The notes below the pieces were generated by a model. It did not search any database, was not told the DNA's origin, and was given only the letters and a program-made list of their open reading frames with translations. Shown piece after piece: positions 7,834 through 16,641 of a stretch of DNA of 64,000 nt. Numbering within the stretch: position 1 is the first letter of the stretch; the number at the start of each line of letters is the position of its first letter. The position numbers were made by a program, and so were the translations under genes. The DNA comes from Streptomyces sp. MMG1533 (GTDB lineage Bacteria; Actinomycetota; Actinomycetes; Streptomycetales; Streptomycetaceae), in NCBI RefSeq assembly GCF_001279775.1, contig NZ_LGDG01000063.1, positions 1-64,000 of the forward strand, given 5' to 3'.

Positions 7834-8844
7834 ATGAAGATCGTGATTCCCGGGGGAACCGGACAGGTGGGCACGGTCCTGGACCGCGCGCTGACCGCCG
7901 CGGGCCACGAGGTCGTCGTCCTGACACGACGACCGCGGCATGTGCGCGAGGTCGCCTGGGACGGGGAGACGCCGGGTGCGTGGGCCGAGGAGATCGACGG
8001 CAGCGACGTGGTGATCAACCTGGCCGGCCGCAGTGTCAGCTGCCGCTACACCGAGGCCAACCTGCGGGCCATGATGGATTCGCGGGTACGTTCCACGCGG
8101 GTCGTGGGTGAGGCGATCGAGGCCGCGGTGCGCCCGCCCCGTCTCTGGCTGCAGATGAGTACGGCCACTGTCTACGCGCACCGCTTCGACGCCCCGAACG
8201 ACGAGGTGACGGGTGTGATCGGGGGCGACGAGGCCGGCGTACCCGACTACTGGGCCCACAGCGTGGAGATCGCCAGGAACTGGGAACTGGCCCAGCAGCA
8301 GGCGCGGACCCCGCACACCCGCAAGGTCGCCCTGCGCTCGGCGATGGTGATGAGCCCCGACCGCGGCGGCGTCTTCGACGTCCTGTCGTGGCTGGCGCGG
8401 CTCGGGCTCGGCGGCCCGGTCGCGGGAGGCGCCCAGTACGTGTCCTGGATCCACGACCGGGACTTCGTGCGCGCGGTCGAGTTCCTGATCGACCGCGACG
8501 ACGTCGACGGGCCGGTGAACCTCGCCGCTCCCGGGCCGCTGCCGCAGCGCGCGTTCATGCGTGGGCTGCGCTCGGCGTGGCGTGTTCCGGCGGGCCTGCC
8601 CGCGACGAAGTGGATGGCGGAGATCGGCGCGTTCGTCCTGCGCTCCGACACCGAACTCCTGCTGAAGAGCCGCCGCGTGGTCCCCGGCCGGCTGCTCGAC
8701 TCGGGGTTCGCCTTCGACCACGCCGAGTGGCCGGGAGCCGCCGAGGACCTGGTACGGCGGCTGCGTGGCGGGGCGGGGCCCGTCGGGCCGACCCCTCGGC
8801 GTCGACTTCCGGCACTGTCGCGATCACTTCAGCGCCGGGCGTGA
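7834..8844 (+). CDS. TIGR01777/SDR39U1-type NAD(P)-dependent epimerase family protein
   Basis: 336 aa. Rossmann motif GGTGQVG at residues 7-13, then the family-specific INLAGRSVSCRY, STATVYAHR, a short HSVEIARNWE, LRSAMVMSPDRGG and YVSWIHDRDF, ending in the DUF1731-like C-terminal piece (LLLKSRRVVPGRLLDSGFAF). Members resemble YfcH and human SDR39U1; the substrate is unknown. The classic SDR YxxxK is altered, as is normal in this family. Start ATG at 7834 with gggggag just upstream. A perfect TTGAACATGTTCAA operator lies in the promoter, so expression is probably inducible, but the cognate regulator is not in this window's neighbourhood. Confidence 0.85.
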   Translation: MKIVIPGGTGQVGTVLDRALTAAGHEVVVLTRRPRHVREVAWDGETPGAWAEEIDGSDVVINLAGRSVSCRYTEANLRAMMDSRVRSTRVVGEAIEAAVRPPRLWLQMSTATVYAHRFDAPNDEVTGVIGGDEAGVPDYWAHSVEIARNWELAQQQARTPHTRKVALRSAMVMSPDRGGVFDVLSWLARLGLGGPVAGGAQYVSWIHDRDFVRAVEFLIDRDDVDGPVNLAAPGPLPQRAFMRGLRSAWRVPAGLPATKWMAEIGAFVLRSDTELLLKSRRVVPGRLLDSGFAFDHAEWPGAAEDLVRRLRGGAGPVGPTPRRRLPALSRSLQRRA

Positions 8845-8875
8845 CCTGCGCGGCGGTTCGCCAGTTGATCCCGGT

Positions 8876-9070
8876 ATGAAGAAGCGCAGCATGCTCGCCA
8901 TCGCCTCCCTCGCCACCGGCTTCGTCGTCGCGGCGGTCTCCCCTTCCCACGCCGCGGGGGAGGAACTGGGTGACCTCGTCGTCGACAAGACCCTCAGCGC
9001 CCTCGACCAGACCGTCTCCAGCGACAGCCTGGCCGATGTCGACGAGGGCACCCTCGGCCAGAACGGCTGA
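8876..9070 (+). CDS. Small secreted peptide (64 aa), unknown function
   Basis: The ORF starts at ATG 8876. MKKRSMLAIASLATGF.. is a typical Sec signal (two lysines, one Arg, hydrophobic core) with probable cleavage after SHA, leaving a mature acidic peptide of about 38 residues (AGEELGDLVVDKTLSALDQT then a Ser/Asp-rich end). No cysteines or known domain are seen. The stop codon is followed 25 nt later by a strong terminator, and the gene has its own spacing from the epimerase gene (31 nt), which supports a real, independently ended transcript. I do not recognise a family. Confidence 0.6.
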   Translation: MKKRSMLAIASLATGFVVAAVSPSHAAGEELGDLVVDKTLSALDQTVSSDSLADVDEGTLGQNG

Positions 9071-9095
9071 CGAGGTACGGGCTCAGCAGGACCGT

Positions 9096-9132
9096 GGCGC
9101 CGGCGCCCCCGGAAGGAGGGGGCGTCGGCGCC
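9096..9132 (+). terminator. Strong GC-rich hairpin terminator
   Basis: A 15-nt arm (ggcgccggcgccccc, 9096-9110) pairs with 9118-9132 with one wobble and a 7-nt loop, followed by ccttt. Confidence 0.8.
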
Positions 9133-9216
9133 CCTTTGTGCGCCCTCAACTGCGGCTGGTTTCCGTGGCAGGGTGGAGCGGGCAAGCCTCAGGGGGCCAG
9201 TAGCAGAGGGGGAAAC

Positions 9217-10257
9217 GTGATCGTCTGGGTCAACGGCGCGTTCGGTGCGGGGAAGACCACCACCGCACGGGAACTGATCGAACTGATCCCGAACAGCACG
9301 CTCTTCGACCCCGAGGTCATCGGCGGAGCACTCTGGCACCTGCTGCCGCCCAAACACCTCGCAGAGGTCGGCGACTTCCAGGACCTGCCGATCTGGCGAC
9401 GGCTCGTGATCGACACGGCGGCCGCGATGCTCGCCGAGCTGGGCGGGACCCTGGTGGTCCCGATGACCCTCCTGCGCCAGGACTACCGGGACGAGATCTT
9501 CGGCGGCCTGGCCGCGCGCCGGATCGCCGTCCGGCATGTCCTGCTCGCCCCGGCGGAAACGATCCTGCGCGAGCGAATAGCCGGGCGGAAGATCCCGCCC
9601 GACCTGCCCGACGGCGAGATGCGGCAACGGCAGTGGGCGTACGACCACATCGAGCCGTACCGGGCCGCCCTGGCCTCCTGGCTCACCGCCGACGCGCACC
9701 CCGTCGACAGCGGGGCCCTCACGCCGTACGAGACCGCCGCCCGGATCGCGGCGGCCGTCAGCGCCGGGACCGTGCCCGTGTGCGACATCGTCCAGACGCC
9801 CGAGCCCACCGCCGAGACCCTCGCGGCGGGGGTCCTGCTCTTCGACGAGCAGGACCGGGTGCTGCTCGTGGATCCCACCTACAAGGCCGGCTGGGAGTTT
9901 CCCGGCGGCGTCGTCGAACCCGGCGAGGCGCCGGCCCGCGCCGGTGTGCGCGAGGTCGAGGAGGAGACCGGGATCCGCCTGGACGACGTACCCCGCCTCC
10001 TGGTCGTCGACTGGGAGCCGCCCGCACCCCCCGGTTACGGCGGTCTGCGCCTCCTCTTCGACGGCGGCCGGCTCGACTCCGCCGATGCTGCGCGGCTGCT
10101 GCTGCCCGGCCCCGAGCTGCGCGGCTGGCGCTTCGCCAGCGAGGAGGAGGCCGCCGACCTGCTGCCGCCCGTCCGCTACGAACGGCTGCGGTGGGCCCTG
10201 CGGGCGCGGGAACGCGGCGCGGCGATGTATCTGGAGGCCGGGATACCGGTCGGCTGA
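9217..10257 (+). CDS. P-loop kinase-like / NUDIX hydrolase fusion protein
   Basis: 346 aa from the GTG at 9217, preceded by an agaggggg purine run. Two domains are fused. Residues 1-185 are an AAA-type nucleoside/small-molecule kinase with Walker A NGAFGAGKTTT (6-16) and LLAPAETILRERI like the lid of shikimate/adenylylsulphate-type kinases. Residues 200-346 are a NUDIX domain with box GGVVEPGEAPARAGVREVEEE.. (230-252) matching GX5EX7REUXEEXGU. NUDIX enzymes cleave nucleoside diphosphates linked to another group. The pairing suggests phosphorylation and pyrophosphate cleavage on a nucleotide-like molecule, but neither substrate is known. It is flanked by terminators on both sides, so it is monocistronic. 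Confidence 0.82.
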   Translation: MIVWVNGAFGAGKTTTARELIELIPNSTLFDPEVIGGALWHLLPPKHLAEVGDFQDLPIWRRLVIDTAAAMLAELGGTLVVPMTLLRQDYRDEIFGGLAARRIAVRHVLLAPAETILRERIAGRKIPPDLPDGEMRQRQWAYDHIEPYRAALASWLTADAHPVDSGALTPYETAARIAAAVSAGTVPVCDIVQTPEPTAETLAAGVLLFDEQDRVLLVDPTYKAGWEFPGGVVEPGEAPARAGVREVEEETGIRLDDVPRLLVVDWEPPAPPGYGGLRLLFDGGRLDSADAARLLLPGPELRGWRFASEEEAADLLPPVRYERLRWALRARERGAAMYLEAGIPVG

Positions 10258-10268
10258 TCCGCGATGAG

Positions 10269-10299
10269 GTCCCCGCCGCTGCCTGGCGCCGGCGGGGAC
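10269..10299 (+). terminator. Hairpin terminator after the kinase/NUDIX fusion
   Basis: gtccccgccg (10269-10278) pairs perfectly with 10290-10299 over an 11-nt loop, 12 nt past the stop codon. Confidence 0.7.
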
Positions 10300-10625
10300 T
10301 TCGGCGTGCCCCGGGTGGCGATCTCCGAGGGAGACGAGTGCCAAGCGGAGCCCGCGAGACCGTAGCAATACCTCTATGTGAGAGCTAACTGGACGCCGCG
10401 CTCTCGTCAACTCTTGGCAACGAGCGCAAACAATCACTTTTCAGCCACTTATCCGCCTTGACCGGACTCACGACGCGTTGCGAAAGTCCGCTCAGTCGCA
10501 CGGCGACGGCAACGAGCGTCGCCCATGCCTTTCACCCAGGGGCACCTCCGCATGACGAGTCCCTCCACTTCGGCGACCGCGGAAACTCCGCTACAGCCTC
10601 AGCCCATATCCGGGACGTCCGAACG
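10300..10625 (+). promoter_or_regulatory. Leader/promoter region of the first peptide-importer operon
   Basis: About 325 nt without a convincing gene. It is less G/C-biased than its surroundings around 10375-10460, as expected for a promoter. A ttgacc at about 10457 is a possible -35 but no good -10 pairs with it. No strong palindrome was found. Confidence 0.4.
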
Positions 10626-11657
10626 ATGACGACGCAACACCAGCCGGTCCCGATCGGCACCGGCACCACGCTCCCGGCCGACGAACAACCGTCGGCCTCC
10701 CGGCCCGGCGGCCCCGCCATCGCGGGACGGTCACCGGCCCGCATGGCCTGGAACCGCATCAGGCGGGACAAGGTGACCATGGCCGCGTTCGTGGTCACCG
10801 TCCTGTTCATCCTGATCGCGCTCCTGGCCCCGGTGCTCACGGCGCTCACCGGCTGGGGCCCCATCACCCCGGACGGGAAGGCCATCGACCCGGACACGGG
10901 CAACTTCCCCCGCGGTTCTCTGGGCGGTATCAGCCTCGACCACCTGCTGGGGGTCGAGCCGGGCACGGGATACGACCTGTTCGCCCGGATCGTCTACGGC
11001 CTGCGCACCTCGCTCGTGGTCGGCTTCGCGTCGGCCGTGCTGTCCACCGTCGCCGGAGTGGTGGCCGGCCTCGCGGCAGGCTATTCGGGCGGCTGGGTCG
11101 ACTCCCTGCTGTCACGGGCCATGGACGTGATGCTGGCGTTCCCGCAGTTGCTGTTCATCATCGCGCTCACCCCGGTCATCCAGAACGCGCTGCAGACCAA
11201 CAGCCACGGCGGTACCGACGAGAACCTCCGGCTGCTGGTCCTGGTCCTCAACATCGCGGTGTTCGCCTGGGCCTACACCGCCCGCCTGGTGCGCGGGCAG
11301 GTACTTTCCCTGCGCGAGCGGGAGTTCGTCGACGCCGCGCGGATCATGAGCGCCGGCCGAGGGCACATCCTCTTCCGCCAGCTGCTGCCGAACCTCTGGG
11401 CACCGATCCTGATCTCCTTCGCGCTCGCCGTCCCGCAGAACATCACCACCGAGGCGGCCCTGTCGTACCTGGGTGTGGGCGTCATCCCGCCCAACCCGGA
11501 CTGGGGAGCCCTGCTCTCGGACGCCTCCCAGTTCTTCCTGCAGGACCCGATGTACCTGTTCGTCCCCGGTGTCCTGCTCCTCGTCCTCGTCCTCGCACTC
11601 AACCTCCTCGGAGACGGAGTCCGGGACGCCCTCGATCCCCGCGCAGGCCGTAGCTGA
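10626..11657 (+). CDS. Dipeptide/oligopeptide ABC importer permease, DppC/OppC type
   Basis: 343 aa from the ATG at 10626; longer in-frame readings upstream look non-coding. The protein has the OppC-type N-terminal segment before TM1 (MAWNRIRRDKVTMAAFV), a periplasmic stretch, then a six-helix BPD_transp_1 core with the EAA-loop signature EREFVDAARIMSAG followed by GHILFRQLLPN, and the C-type ending LNLLGDGVRDALDP. It forms the membrane channel with the DppB-type subunit encoded two genes later. It is first in the operon, ahead of the binding protein, which is not the usual order for these systems. Confidence 0.9.
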   Translation: MTTQHQPVPIGTGTTLPADEQPSASRPGGPAIAGRSPARMAWNRIRRDKVTMAAFVVTVLFILIALLAPVLTALTGWGPITPDGKAIDPDTGNFPRGSLGGISLDHLLGVEPGTGYDLFARIVYGLRTSLVVGFASAVLSTVAGVVAGLAAGYSGGWVDSLLSRAMDVMLAFPQLLFIIALTPVIQNALQTNSHGGTDENLRLLVLVLNIAVFAWAYTARLVRGQVLSLREREFVDAARIMSAGRGHILFRQLLPNLWAPILISFALAVPQNITTEAALSYLGVGVIPPNPDWGALLSDASQFFLQDPMYLFVPGVLLLVLVLALNLLGDGVRDALDPRAGRS

Positions 11658-11740
11658 CGCGTTGCCCTGAGCGCCGGCCCGGACGGACCCCGTAAAGGGC
11701 CGCCCGAAGCCGGACCAGTTCCAGAACGGAGTGTTTGCCG

Positions 11741-13408
11741 ATGACGCGCAGAACGCGCACCCTCGCCCTCACGGCGTCCGCCGTGGCGATAGCCCTGGGG
11801 GCCACCGCATGCGGGGGCTCCTCCAGCACCACCAGCAGTGGTGCCCCGACGAAGGGGGGCACGCTGACGATCCTCAACGATGCCGACTACGACCATCTCG
11901 ACCCCCAGCGGGCCTACACGACCGAGGGTTCGAGCATGGACGAGGAGATCGTCCGCACCCTCACCGGCTGGGACGAGACGGGCTCGACGCCGAAGCTGGT
12001 CGGCGACCTGGCCACCGACACGGGGGCGCCCAGCAAGGGCGCCACCGTGTGGACCTTCCATCTGCGCCACGGGATCAAGTACCAGGACGGCACCGAGGTC
12101 ACTGCCCAGGACGTCAAGTACGGCGTCGAGCGGACGTTCTCTCCGGACATCAACGGCGGCCCGCCGTACGCCAGTCAGTGGCTGGTGGGCGGCTCCACGT
12201 ACCAGGGCCCCTACAAGGGGCAGCAGCTCAGCTCCATCCGGACGCCGGACAAGTACACTATCGCCTTCCATCTGAACCAGCCCGTCGCCGACTTCAACGA
12301 GACGACGGCCATGACCGGGTGGTCCGCCGTGCCCAAGGCCCACGACACCGGCGCGACGTACGACACGCACGTCTGGTCCGACGGGCCGTACATGATGAAG
12401 TCGTACGCCAAGAACAAGGAACTCGTCCTCGTCCGGAACAAGAACTGGAGCCCGACGACCGACCCGATCCGCGAACAGAACGTCGACGAGATCGACGTGA
12501 AGTTCGGTCAGGACCAGGCCGCCATCGACCAGCAGATCAAGTCCGACGCCGGCACCGCCCAGACGTCGATCATGCAGACGCCGATCGCCGGCTCCGACCT
12601 GACGCCGATCGCGGGCGACGCGTCGCTCAAGTCGCGCTATTACAAGATCCCGGCCCCGGGGATCAACTACATGGCGATCAACACGAGTCGGGTCAAGGAC
12701 GTGAGGGTGCGTCAGGCGATCGAGGACGTCGTCGACAAGACCACCGCCCGCGGTGCCTTCGGCGGTTCGGCCTACGGCGACTACGCGACCTCGGTGCTGA
12801 GCCCCGGCATCGGCGGCTACAAGAAGTTCGACCTGTACAGCGCCGATCCCGCGGGTGACCTCGCCAAGGCCAAGGCGCTGATGAAGCAGGCCGGCAATCC
12901 CAAGCCCACCATGTCGCTCGCGGTGGAGAACATCACCACGCATGAGCACTTCGCCGACGCGGTGAAGACCTCGCTCGGGAAGATCGGCATCACCGTCAAC
13001 ATCACCCCGATCGACGCGGCGAACTACTTCAGCACCGTGGACAACGTGAAGAACCAGTACGACCTGACCTGGGGCGACTGGATCGCGGACTGGCCGAACG
13101 CCTCCACCGTCCTGCCCGTCCTGTTCGACGGAGCCCAGATCGCGAAGCTGCCGCAGTCCAACCAGGACCTGTCGTACCTGAACGACGCGAAGGTCAACGC
13201 GCAGATCGACAAGATCTCCAGGATGACCGGCATCAACGAGGCCAACACCGCCTACGGAAACCTGGACGAGCAGATCATGAAGGACGCCGCCGTCGTCCCG
13301 CTGATGTACATGAACTTCAGCGAGCTGGCGGGCTCCAAGGTCGGCGGCGTCATCCCGGACACCATCCTCGCCGAGCCGAGCCTGGTGCACGCCTACGTCA
13401 ACCACTGA
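11741..13408 (+). CDS. Peptide ABC importer substrate-binding lipoprotein (SBP_bac_5 family)
   Basis: 555 aa. Signal peptide MTRRTRTLALTASAVAIAL with lipobox GATAC, so the mature protein is a lipoprotein anchored outside the membrane. The body is the DppA/OppA type: KGGTLTILNDADYDHLDPQ, WTFHLRHGIKYQDGT, a TGPY-like DGPYMMKSY, and MAINTSRVKDVRVRQAIE. These capture di/oligopeptides, or in some cases nickel or sugars, and deliver them to the permeases. It is 83 nt after the OppC-type gene. A strong hairpin follows its stop codon inside the operon and may keep binding protein in excess over the membrane parts. Confidence 0.9.
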   Translation: MTRRTRTLALTASAVAIALGATACGGSSSTTSSGAPTKGGTLTILNDADYDHLDPQRAYTTEGSSMDEEIVRTLTGWDETGSTPKLVGDLATDTGAPSKGATVWTFHLRHGIKYQDGTEVTAQDVKYGVERTFSPDINGGPPYASQWLVGGSTYQGPYKGQQLSSIRTPDKYTIAFHLNQPVADFNETTAMTGWSAVPKAHDTGATYDTHVWSDGPYMMKSYAKNKELVLVRNKNWSPTTDPIREQNVDEIDVKFGQDQAAIDQQIKSDAGTAQTSIMQTPIAGSDLTPIAGDASLKSRYYKIPAPGINYMAINTSRVKDVRVRQAIEDVVDKTTARGAFGGSAYGDYATSVLSPGIGGYKKFDLYSADPAGDLAKAKALMKQAGNPKPTMSLAVENITTHEHFADAVKTSLGKIGITVNITPIDAANYFSTVDNVKNQYDLTWGDWIADWPNASTVLPVLFDGAQIAKLPQSNQDLSYLNDAKVNAQIDKISRMTGINEANTAYGNLDEQIMKDAAVVPLMYMNFSELAGSKVGGVIPDTILAEPSLVHAYVNH

Positions 13409-13425
13409 CGCCCCCTCCGTCCGCC

Positions 13426-13455
13426 CCCCCGCCGGCGGTGCGCCGCCGGCGGGGG
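13426..13455 (+). terminator. Intra-operon hairpin between binding protein and DppB-type permease
   Basis: cccccgccggcg (13426-13437) pairs perfectly with cgccggcggggg (13444-13455) around a 6-nt loop, 17 nt after the binding-protein stop. No T-run follows. It could attenuate readthrough or protect the upstream mRNA 3' end. Confidence 0.65.
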
Positions 13456-13485
13456 CCTCCCCCTCACGTCAGGTCCCGGGACGAC

Positions 13486-14478
13486 ATGCTTCGCTATCTC
13501 ATCCGACGTCTGCTGGCAGCGGCCGCGATCCTGATGGTGATCACCGTGATCACCTTCGTCATCTTCTACGCCCTGCCCTCCGACCCCGCACTCCTGGCCT
13601 GCGGAAAGACCTGCTCGCCCTCCCGGTTGGAGGAGATCAGGCACTCGCTGGGCCTCGACCGGACCTTCGTCACGCAGTTCTGGGAGTTCTTCAAGGGGCT
13701 CTTCGTCGGCCGTGACTTCGGCGACCAGAGTGTGCGCGTGCACTGCGGCGCGCCCTGCCTCGGGGTCTCCTTCCAGACCGACACGCCGGTCCTCACCACC
13801 CTGTTGGACGACTTCCCGGCGGACCTGTCGCTCGGCCTCGGCTCCGCGGTGGTCTTCCTCGTCCTGGGCGTCGGCCTCGGCACGGTCGCCGCCGTGCGCA
13901 GGGGCCGGGCCGCGGACAAGGCGGCGGTCGGACTGGCGCTGGTCGGCGTCTCCGTGCAGATCTACTTCATCGGTCTGCTGCTGCTCTTCCTGTTCGTCGA
14001 CAAGTGGCAGATCCTCCCCGCGGCCGGCTACACACCGTTCACCCGGAACCCGGCCGCCTGGTTCCAGGGGCTCGTCCTGCCGTGGGCCACCCTGGTCATC
14101 GTCTACCTCGCGCTGTACACCCGGCTCACCCGCTCCTCCATGCTGGAGGTCTTCGCCGAGGACTACATGCGCACCGCCCGCGCCAAGGGACTGCCCGTCG
14201 CCAAGGTCGTCCTCAAGCACGGCCTGCGGGCCGCGATCACCCCGATCATCACCATCTTCGGCATGGACGTCGGCTCGCTGATCGGCGGCTCCGCCGTCAT
14301 CACCGAGTCGGTCTTCGGCATCAACGGCATCGGCAAGCTGGCGGTGGACTCGGTGCAGAACTCCGACCTGCCGGTCATCCTCGGCACCACGCTCTTCGCC
14401 GCCACGTTCGTCGTGCTCGCCAACGTGGTCGTCGACGTGGTGTACGGCCTCGTCGACCCCCGCGTACGCCTCGCCTGA
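13486..14478 (+). CDS. Peptide ABC importer permease, DppB/OppB type
   Basis: 330 aa from ATG 13486. It starts directly with MLRYLIRRLLAAAAILMVIT, the typical DppB TM1 opening, then a long external loop (including CGKTCSPSRLEEIRHSLGLD, with an extra pair of cysteines and a second pair HCGAPC) and five more helices. The EAA motif region reads EDYMRTARAKGLP and the C-terminus LVDPRVRL. It pairs with the DppC-type subunit encoded first in the operon. The two short Cys pairs in the external loop could form disulphides. 38 nt precede the next ATPase gene. Confidence 0.9.
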   Translation: MLRYLIRRLLAAAAILMVITVITFVIFYALPSDPALLACGKTCSPSRLEEIRHSLGLDRTFVTQFWEFFKGLFVGRDFGDQSVRVHCGAPCLGVSFQTDTPVLTTLLDDFPADLSLGLGSAVVFLVLGVGLGTVAAVRRGRAADKAAVGLALVGVSVQIYFIGLLLLFLFVDKWQILPAAGYTPFTRNPAAWFQGLVLPWATLVIVYLALYTRLTRSSMLEVFAEDYMRTARAKGLPVAKVVLKHGLRAAITPIITIFGMDVGSLIGGSAVITESVFGINGIGKLAVDSVQNSDLPVILGTTLFAATFVVLANVVVDVVYGLVDPRVRLA

Positions 14479-14515
14479 GCCGCCCCAAGCCCCCCGTCGT
14501 CACAAGGACAAGCCA

Positions 14516-15592
14516 GTGACCCTGCACACCTCACCGCAGCCCACGGACGTCACGACGACGTCCACCGCCTTCCTCGACGTACGGGACCTGCGGGTGCACT
14601 TCCCCACCGAGGACGGCGTCGTCAAGTCCGTCGACGGAGTCTCCTTCACCCTGGAGAAGGGCCGAACGCTCGGCATCGTCGGCGAGTCCGGATCGGGAAA
14701 GTCGGTGACCTCGCTGGCCCTGCTCGGGCTGCACAAGGGCACCCGCGCCACCGTCTCCGGCGAGATCCTGCTGGAGGGCAGGGAACTCGTCGCCCTGCCG
14801 GAGCACGAGATGCGCGCGCTGCGCGGCAGGACCGTGTCGATGATCTTCCAGGACCCGCTGTCCGCCCTGCACCCGTACTTCACCGTCGGTGCGCAGATCG
14901 CCGAGGCGTACCAGGTGCACCACAGGGTCTCCAGGAAGGAGGCCCGGGACCGCGCCGTGGAGATGCTGAAACGGGTCGGCATCCCGCAGCCCGAACGGCG
15001 GGTGAAGGACTACCCGCACCAGTTCTCCGGCGGCATGCGGCAGCGCGCCATGATCGCCATGGCGCTGGTCTGCGACCCCGCGCTGCTCATCGCCGACGAG
15101 CCCACGACCGCTCTGGACGTCACCGTCCAGGCGCAGATCCTGGACCTGATCCGCGATCTGCAGGAGGAGTTCGGCTCCGCCGTCATCCTCATCACCCACG
15201 ACCTCGGCGTGGTGGCCGACGTCGCCGACGACATCCTGGTGATGTACGGCGGCCGCCGCATCGAGTACGGCACCGTACGTGACGTGCTGAAGCGCCCCGA
15301 ACACCCCTACACCTGGGGCCTGTTGCAGTCGGTGCCGCGCATCGGCGGCGACGTGAGCCGACGGCTGAACCCCGTCCCCGGCACCCCGCCGAGCCTGATC
15401 AACCTTCCGGGCGGGTGTGCCTTCCATCCGCGCTGCGCCCACAAGGGCCGGGTGCCGGAGGGACGTTGCGCGGTGGAACGGCCGGAACTGCGGGCGGTCG
15501 ACGGCACCGACGCGCACCTGGCCGCGTGCCACCTGACCGCGCGGGCGAAGCAGGAGATCCGCGGTGAGAGCGGGAACAGGAGCATGGCGTGA
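14516..15592 (+). CDS. Peptide ABC importer ATPase, DppD/OppD type
   Basis: 358 aa from GTG 14516 (aagga upstream). ABC ATPase with Walker [10 protein letters not shown]-loop [13 protein letters not shown] signature FSGGMRQR, Walker [13 protein letters not shown] and H-loop ITHDLG. The C-terminal extension carries the oligopeptide-transporter Cys motif ([15 protein letters not shown] .. CAVERP), usual for this subfamily and thought to hold an Fe-S cluster. It powers the permease pair in this operon together with the next ATPase, whose GTG overlaps this stop codon by 4 nt (gtga), implying translational coupling. Confidence 0.93.
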   Translation: MTLHTSPQPTDVTTTSTAFLDVRDLRVHFPTEDGVVKSVDGVSFTLEKGRTLGIVGESGSGKSVTSLALLGLHKGTRATVSGEILLEGRELVALPEHEMRALRGRTVSMIFQDPLSALHPYFTVGAQIAEAYQVHHRVSRKEARDRAVEMLKRVGIPQPERRVKDYPHQFSGGMRQRAMIAMALVCDPALLIADEPTTALDVTVQAQILDLIRDLQEEFGSAVILITHDLGVVADVADDILVMYGGRRIEYGTVRDVLKRPEHPYTWGLLQSVPRIGGDVSRRLNPVPGTPPSLINLPGGCAFHPRCAHKGRVPEGRCAVERPELRAVDGTDAHLAACHLTARAKQEIRGESGNRSMA

Positions 15593-16641
15593 GCACCGAC
15601 CGGCAGTCGCAGACTCCGCCGACCGACGCGCCGCTGCTCGAGGTCAGGGGGCTGCACAAGCACTTCCCCATCCGCCAGGGCATCGTGTTCCAGCGGCAGA
15701 TCGGGGCCGTCCGTGCCGTCGACGGCATCGACTTCTCGGTCGGGGCCGGTGAGTCGCTGGGCCTGGTGGGCGAGTCCGGCTGCGGCAAGTCGACCACGGG
15801 CCGCCTGGTGACCCGGCTGCTGGAACCCACGGGCGGTTCCATCGTGTTCGACGGCGAGGACATCACCCACAAGCCGGCGGCGAAGCTCCGGGAGCCGCGC
15901 CGCAACCTCCAGATGATCTTCCAGGACCCGTACTCCTCGCTGAACCCCCGGCACACGGTCGGCACCATCATCGAGACGCCGATGAGACTCAACGCCGTCG
16001 ACCCGCCCCAGGGGCACAAGAAGCGGGCGCAGGAGCTGTTGGAGACGGTGGGGCTCAACCCCGAGCACTACAACCGCTACCCGAACGAGTTCTCCGGCGG
16101 CCAGCGTCAGCGCATCGGCATCGCTCGCGCCCTGGCCCTGCGGCCCAAGCTCATCGTGGCCGACGAACCGGTGTCGGCGCTGGACGTCTCCATCCAGGCC
16201 CAGGTCGTCAACCTGCTGCAGGACCTGCAACGGGAGTTCCGCATCGCCTTCCTCTTCATCGCTCACGACCTCGCCGTGGTGCGCCACTTCTCGGAGCGGG
16301 TCGCGGTGATGTACCTCGGCAGGATCGTCGAAGTGGCCGACCGGGAGTCGCTTTACGCGCGGCCGCAGCACCCCTACACGCGTGCGTTGCTGTCCGCCGT
16401 CCCGGAGGCCGACCCGGACCTCGCACAGGGGCGCGAACGCATCCGCCTGGCCGGGGACGTACCCTCGCCGATCGACCCGCCCTCCGGCTGCCGGTTCCGC
16501 ACCCGCTGCCCCAAGTTCGCGCAACAGCTCACCGAGGAGGAACGCACCGCCTGCGTGGAGCGGGAACCCGAGCTGCTCGACCGGGGCGACGGCAACCCGG
16601 TCGCCTGTCACTACGCGGAGAGCGTGGCACCGCTGTCGTAG
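15589..16641 (+). CDS. Peptide ABC importer ATPase, DppF/OppF type
   Basis: 350 aa from GTG 15589, coupled to the previous gene by a GTGA overlap. Walker [11 protein letters not shown]-loop MIFQDPYSSLNPR, signature FSGGQRQR, Walker [13 protein letters not shown]-loop IAHDLA, and the C-terminal PSGCRFRTRCPKF Cys motif with CVEREP. It is the F-type partner (TVGTIIETPM insertion) and last gene of the importer operon. Its 3' end overlaps the convergent kinase-fold gene by 31 nt, so there is no room for a simple terminator between them. Confidence 0.93.
   Translation: MSTDRQSQTPPTDAPLLEVRGLHKHFPIRQGIVFQRQIGAVRAVDGIDFSVGAGESLGLVGESGCGKSTTGRLVTRLLEPTGGSIVFDGEDITHKPAAKLREPRRNLQMIFQDPYSSLNPRHTVGTIIETPMRLNAVDPPQGHKKRAQELLETVGLNPEHYNRYPNEFSGGQRQRIGIARALALRPKLIVADEPVSALDVSIQAQVVNLLQDLQREFRIAFLFIAHDLAVVRHFSERVAVMYLGRIVEVADRESLYARPQHPYTRALLSAVPEADPDLAQGRERIRLAGDVPSPIDPPSGCRFRTRCPKFAQQLTEEERTACVEREPELLDRGDGNPVACHYAESVAPLS

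Noticed and set aside
11273..13405. 710-codon open frame antisense to the binding-protein gene
   Set aside because: It mirrors a well-supported SBP_bac_5 gene in the complementary frame and has low-complexity Val/Gly/Arg composition, typical of antisense frames in GC-rich DNA.
10626..16641. First importer as a nickel transporter
   Set aside because: Order and Cys-rich ATPase tails fit peptide systems; the binding protein lacks recognisable Ni-binding histidine motifs, though SBP_bac_5 proteins can be diverse.
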